Positions 62,934-64,000 of a stretch of DNA of 64,000 bases are shown piece by piece. The notes below the pieces were generated by a model, which was not told the DNA's origin, made no database searches, and saw nothing but the letters and a program-made list of their open reading frames with translations. A program made the position numbers and the translations under genes. The DNA comes from Mesorhizobium temperatum (GTDB taxonomy: Bacteria; Pseudomonadota; Alphaproteobacteria; Rhizobiales; Rhizobiaceae), in the NCBI RefSeq assembly GCF_002284575.1, contig NZ_NPKJ01000073.1, positions 1 through 64,000 on the forward strand, in the 5' to 3' direction. Every line of letters begins with the position of its first letter. Positions within the stretch are counted from its first letter, which is position 1.

Positions 62934-62958
62934 TGTAACCATCGAAAATGTAACTATC
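62934..62958. promoter_or_regulatory. Direct repeat TGTAAC(C/T)ATC between hmgA and marR
   Basis: TGTAACCATC (62,934-62,943) and TGTAACTATC (62,949-62,958) are spaced 15 bases start to start. They lie in the divergent promoter between hmgA and the MarR-type gene and could be its operator; the spacing is unusual for a MarR dimer. Confidence 0.42.
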
Positions 62959-62990
62959 AACCAGCAATGCATGCTGCGCGGACGCGGAAC

Positions 62991-63428
62991 ATGGAACCGG
63001 AAATCCTCGAACTCGAAAGCTTCCTGCCCTACAGGCTCTACCGGCTCGCTGACGCTGTCAGCCGCGAATTCTCCAGAATTTACAAAGATCGCCACGGCCT
63101 GACGCGGCCCGAATGGCGCACGCTGGCCGGGCTCGGACAGCACGGCAGTATGACCGCGACAGCGCTCGGCGAACAATCGGCCATGCACAAAACCAAAGTT
63201 TCGCGCGCCGTCGCCGAACTCGAACAGCGTCGCTGGCTCACACGAAAACCGGATGAAAAAGACCGCCGCATCGAGCATCTGACGCTGACCAGAGCGGGCC
63301 TTGCCGCCTATCGCGAAATGGTGCCCTTGGCGAAGGCGTTTGAGCGGGAATTGCTGGCAAAACTCAGCGCTGGCGAGCGCGCAGCGGTCACGGAAGGGAT
63401 GGCGGCACTTAAGGGGGCATTTGGATAG
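62991..63428 (+). CDS. MarR-family regulator
   Basis: A 145-residue winged-helix regulator. TATALGEQSAMHKTKVSRAV AELEQRRWLTRKPDEKDRRI is the typical MarR core with its D-x-R wing. It diverges from hmgA and probably controls homogentisate catabolism. ATG at 62,991 is preferred; one at 62,970 is possible. Confidence 0.9.
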   Translation: MEPEILELESFLPYRLYRLADAVSREFSRIYKDRHGLTRPEWRTLAGLGQHGSMTATALGEQSAMHKTKVSRAVAELEQRRWLTRKPDEKDRRIEHLTLTRAGLAAYREMVPLAKAFERELLAKLSAGERAAVTEGMAALKGAFG

Positions 63429-63470
63429 ATCAACGACGAAACTATGAAACTGCTACGCAGCGATCCTTCC

Positions 63471-63630
63471 CACCCCCTCTGGCCTGCCCGGCCATCTCCC
63501 CCGCAAGGGGGGAGATCGGATGTCACTAATGCTTTCGCCAATCATCAATGTTGCAGAGATGGGCGCAGCGGCGAAGCTGCCAATCTCCCTCCTTGCGGGG
63601 GAGATGGCCGGCAGGCCAGAGGGGGGTGCT
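63471..63630. repeat. Inverted mosaic repeat, about 39-bp arms
   Basis: The left arm (63,471-63,509; CCTCTGGCCTGCCCGGCCAT core) and right arm (63,591-63,630; ATGGCCGGCAGGCCAGAGG) are near-perfect reverse complements. Between them is a non-coding spacer of about 80 bases. This is a third type of palindromic intergenic repeat in the window. Confidence 0.7.
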
Positions 63631-63668
63631 GTCCCTCCAACGTATCCGGAACGGCACCCGGCCAACAC

Positions 63669-64000
63669 CTACCAGTCCATCACCACCTTGCCCGAATTGC
63701 CGCTGCGCATTGCGTCGAACCCAGTCTGAAAGTCGTCAATGCCGATGCGGTGGGTGATTAGGCCGCTGACATCGAGCGGGCCCTGCACCAGTGCGATCAT
63801 CTTGTACCAAGTCTCGAACATCTCGCGGCCATAAATGCCCTTGAGATGCAGCATCTTGAAGATGACCTTGTTCCAGTCGATCTCGAAGCCGGTCGGCGCG
63901 ATGCCCAGAATGGCAATCTTGCCGCCATTGTTCATGGCCTCGATCATGTCGCGGAAGGCGGGTGCAGCGCCCGACATTTCGAGGCCGACGTCAAAACCTT
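63669..64000 (-). CDS. tdh: L-threonine 3-dehydrogenase, C-terminal part (cut by window end)
   Basis: The last 110 residues of a zinc-type alcohol dehydrogenase: GFDVGLEMSGAAPAFRDMIE, then GGKIAILGIAPTGFEIDWNK and FKMLHLKGIYGREMFETWYK, ending MRSGNSGKVVMDW. The GREMFETW motif is characteristic of Tdh, which oxidises threonine to 2-amino-3-ketobutyrate. The 5' part lies beyond base 64,000. Confidence 0.92.
   Translation of the reverse strand, partial: GFDVGLEMSGAAPAFRDMIEAMNNGGKIAILGIAPTGFEIDWNKVIFKMLHLKGIYGREMFETWYKMIALVQGPLDVSGLITHRIGIDDFQTGFDAMRSGNSGKVVMDW

Overview
The window looks like a chromosomal segment of a Mesorhizobium-type alphaproteobacterium (Rhizobiales). The evidence is a full-length cyclic beta-1,2-glucan synthase (NdvB) next to its NdvA exporter, a rhizobial hut cluster with HutF and HutD, a metal ABC operon resembling aztABC, high GC, and short palindromic intergenic repeats of the kind common in Mesorhizobium. 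The genus is inferred from gene content; no database search was possible.

Region 1 (about 275-17,987) is an integrated element in a tRNA-Gln(CUG) gene. The tRNA is intact at the left end, and its last 49 bases are duplicated exactly at 17,939-17,987, beside a tyrosine integrase (16,696-17,886). The element has a divergent XRE-type regulator with a palindromic operator. A tightly overlapping minus-strand early operon (16,442 to 13,974) encodes a MerR/AlpA-like DNA-binding protein, small proteins and a winged-helix replication protein whose gene contains four iteron-like repeats. A minus-strand late region holds an HK97-type prohead protease, a P27-type small terminase and tail-associated proteins. 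It also carries cargo: a LigD-like DNA ligase, a CBS-domain protein, a methyltransferase and small membrane proteins. Large terminase, portal, major capsid, tape measure and lysis genes are not visible. At least seven genes in this 17.6 kb carry frameshifts, while the 46 kb to its right shows none that I could see, so this is best read as a decaying prophage or phage satellite.

Region 2 (18.0-32.1 kb): a lipoprotein, cobalamin-dependent methionine synthase (metH) with a palindromic operator candidate upstream, then a six-gene overlapping operon DUF4129 - DUF4350 - MoxR ATPase - DUF58 - SpoIIM-like - RDD, preceded by a divergent multi-pass membrane protein. This assembly is widely seen but functionally obscure. 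A D-lyxose isomerase family protein and a D-threonine-aldolase-like PLP enzyme follow.

Region 3 (32.2-44.0 kb): ccmC (cytochrome c maturation), then ndvA and ndvB for export and synthesis of periplasmic cyclic glucans.

Region 4 (44.2-55.7 kb): histidine utilisation. hutI-hutH-hutG-hutU-hutD read left; hutF-hutC read right from a shared promoter with a HutC-type palindrome. The HutF plus HutG pair indicates the five-step route through N-formylglutamate. A RidA protein and a zinc-type ABC importer behind a Zur-like box follow.

Region 5 (55.9-64.0 kb): tyrosine catabolism, with an Lrp regulator divergent from hppD and an hmgA - MBL-fold hydrolase - fumarylacetoacetase operon divergent from a MarR regulator. 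A vapBC-type toxin-antitoxin pair and a DinB protein lie between them. The window ends inside an L-threonine dehydrogenase gene.
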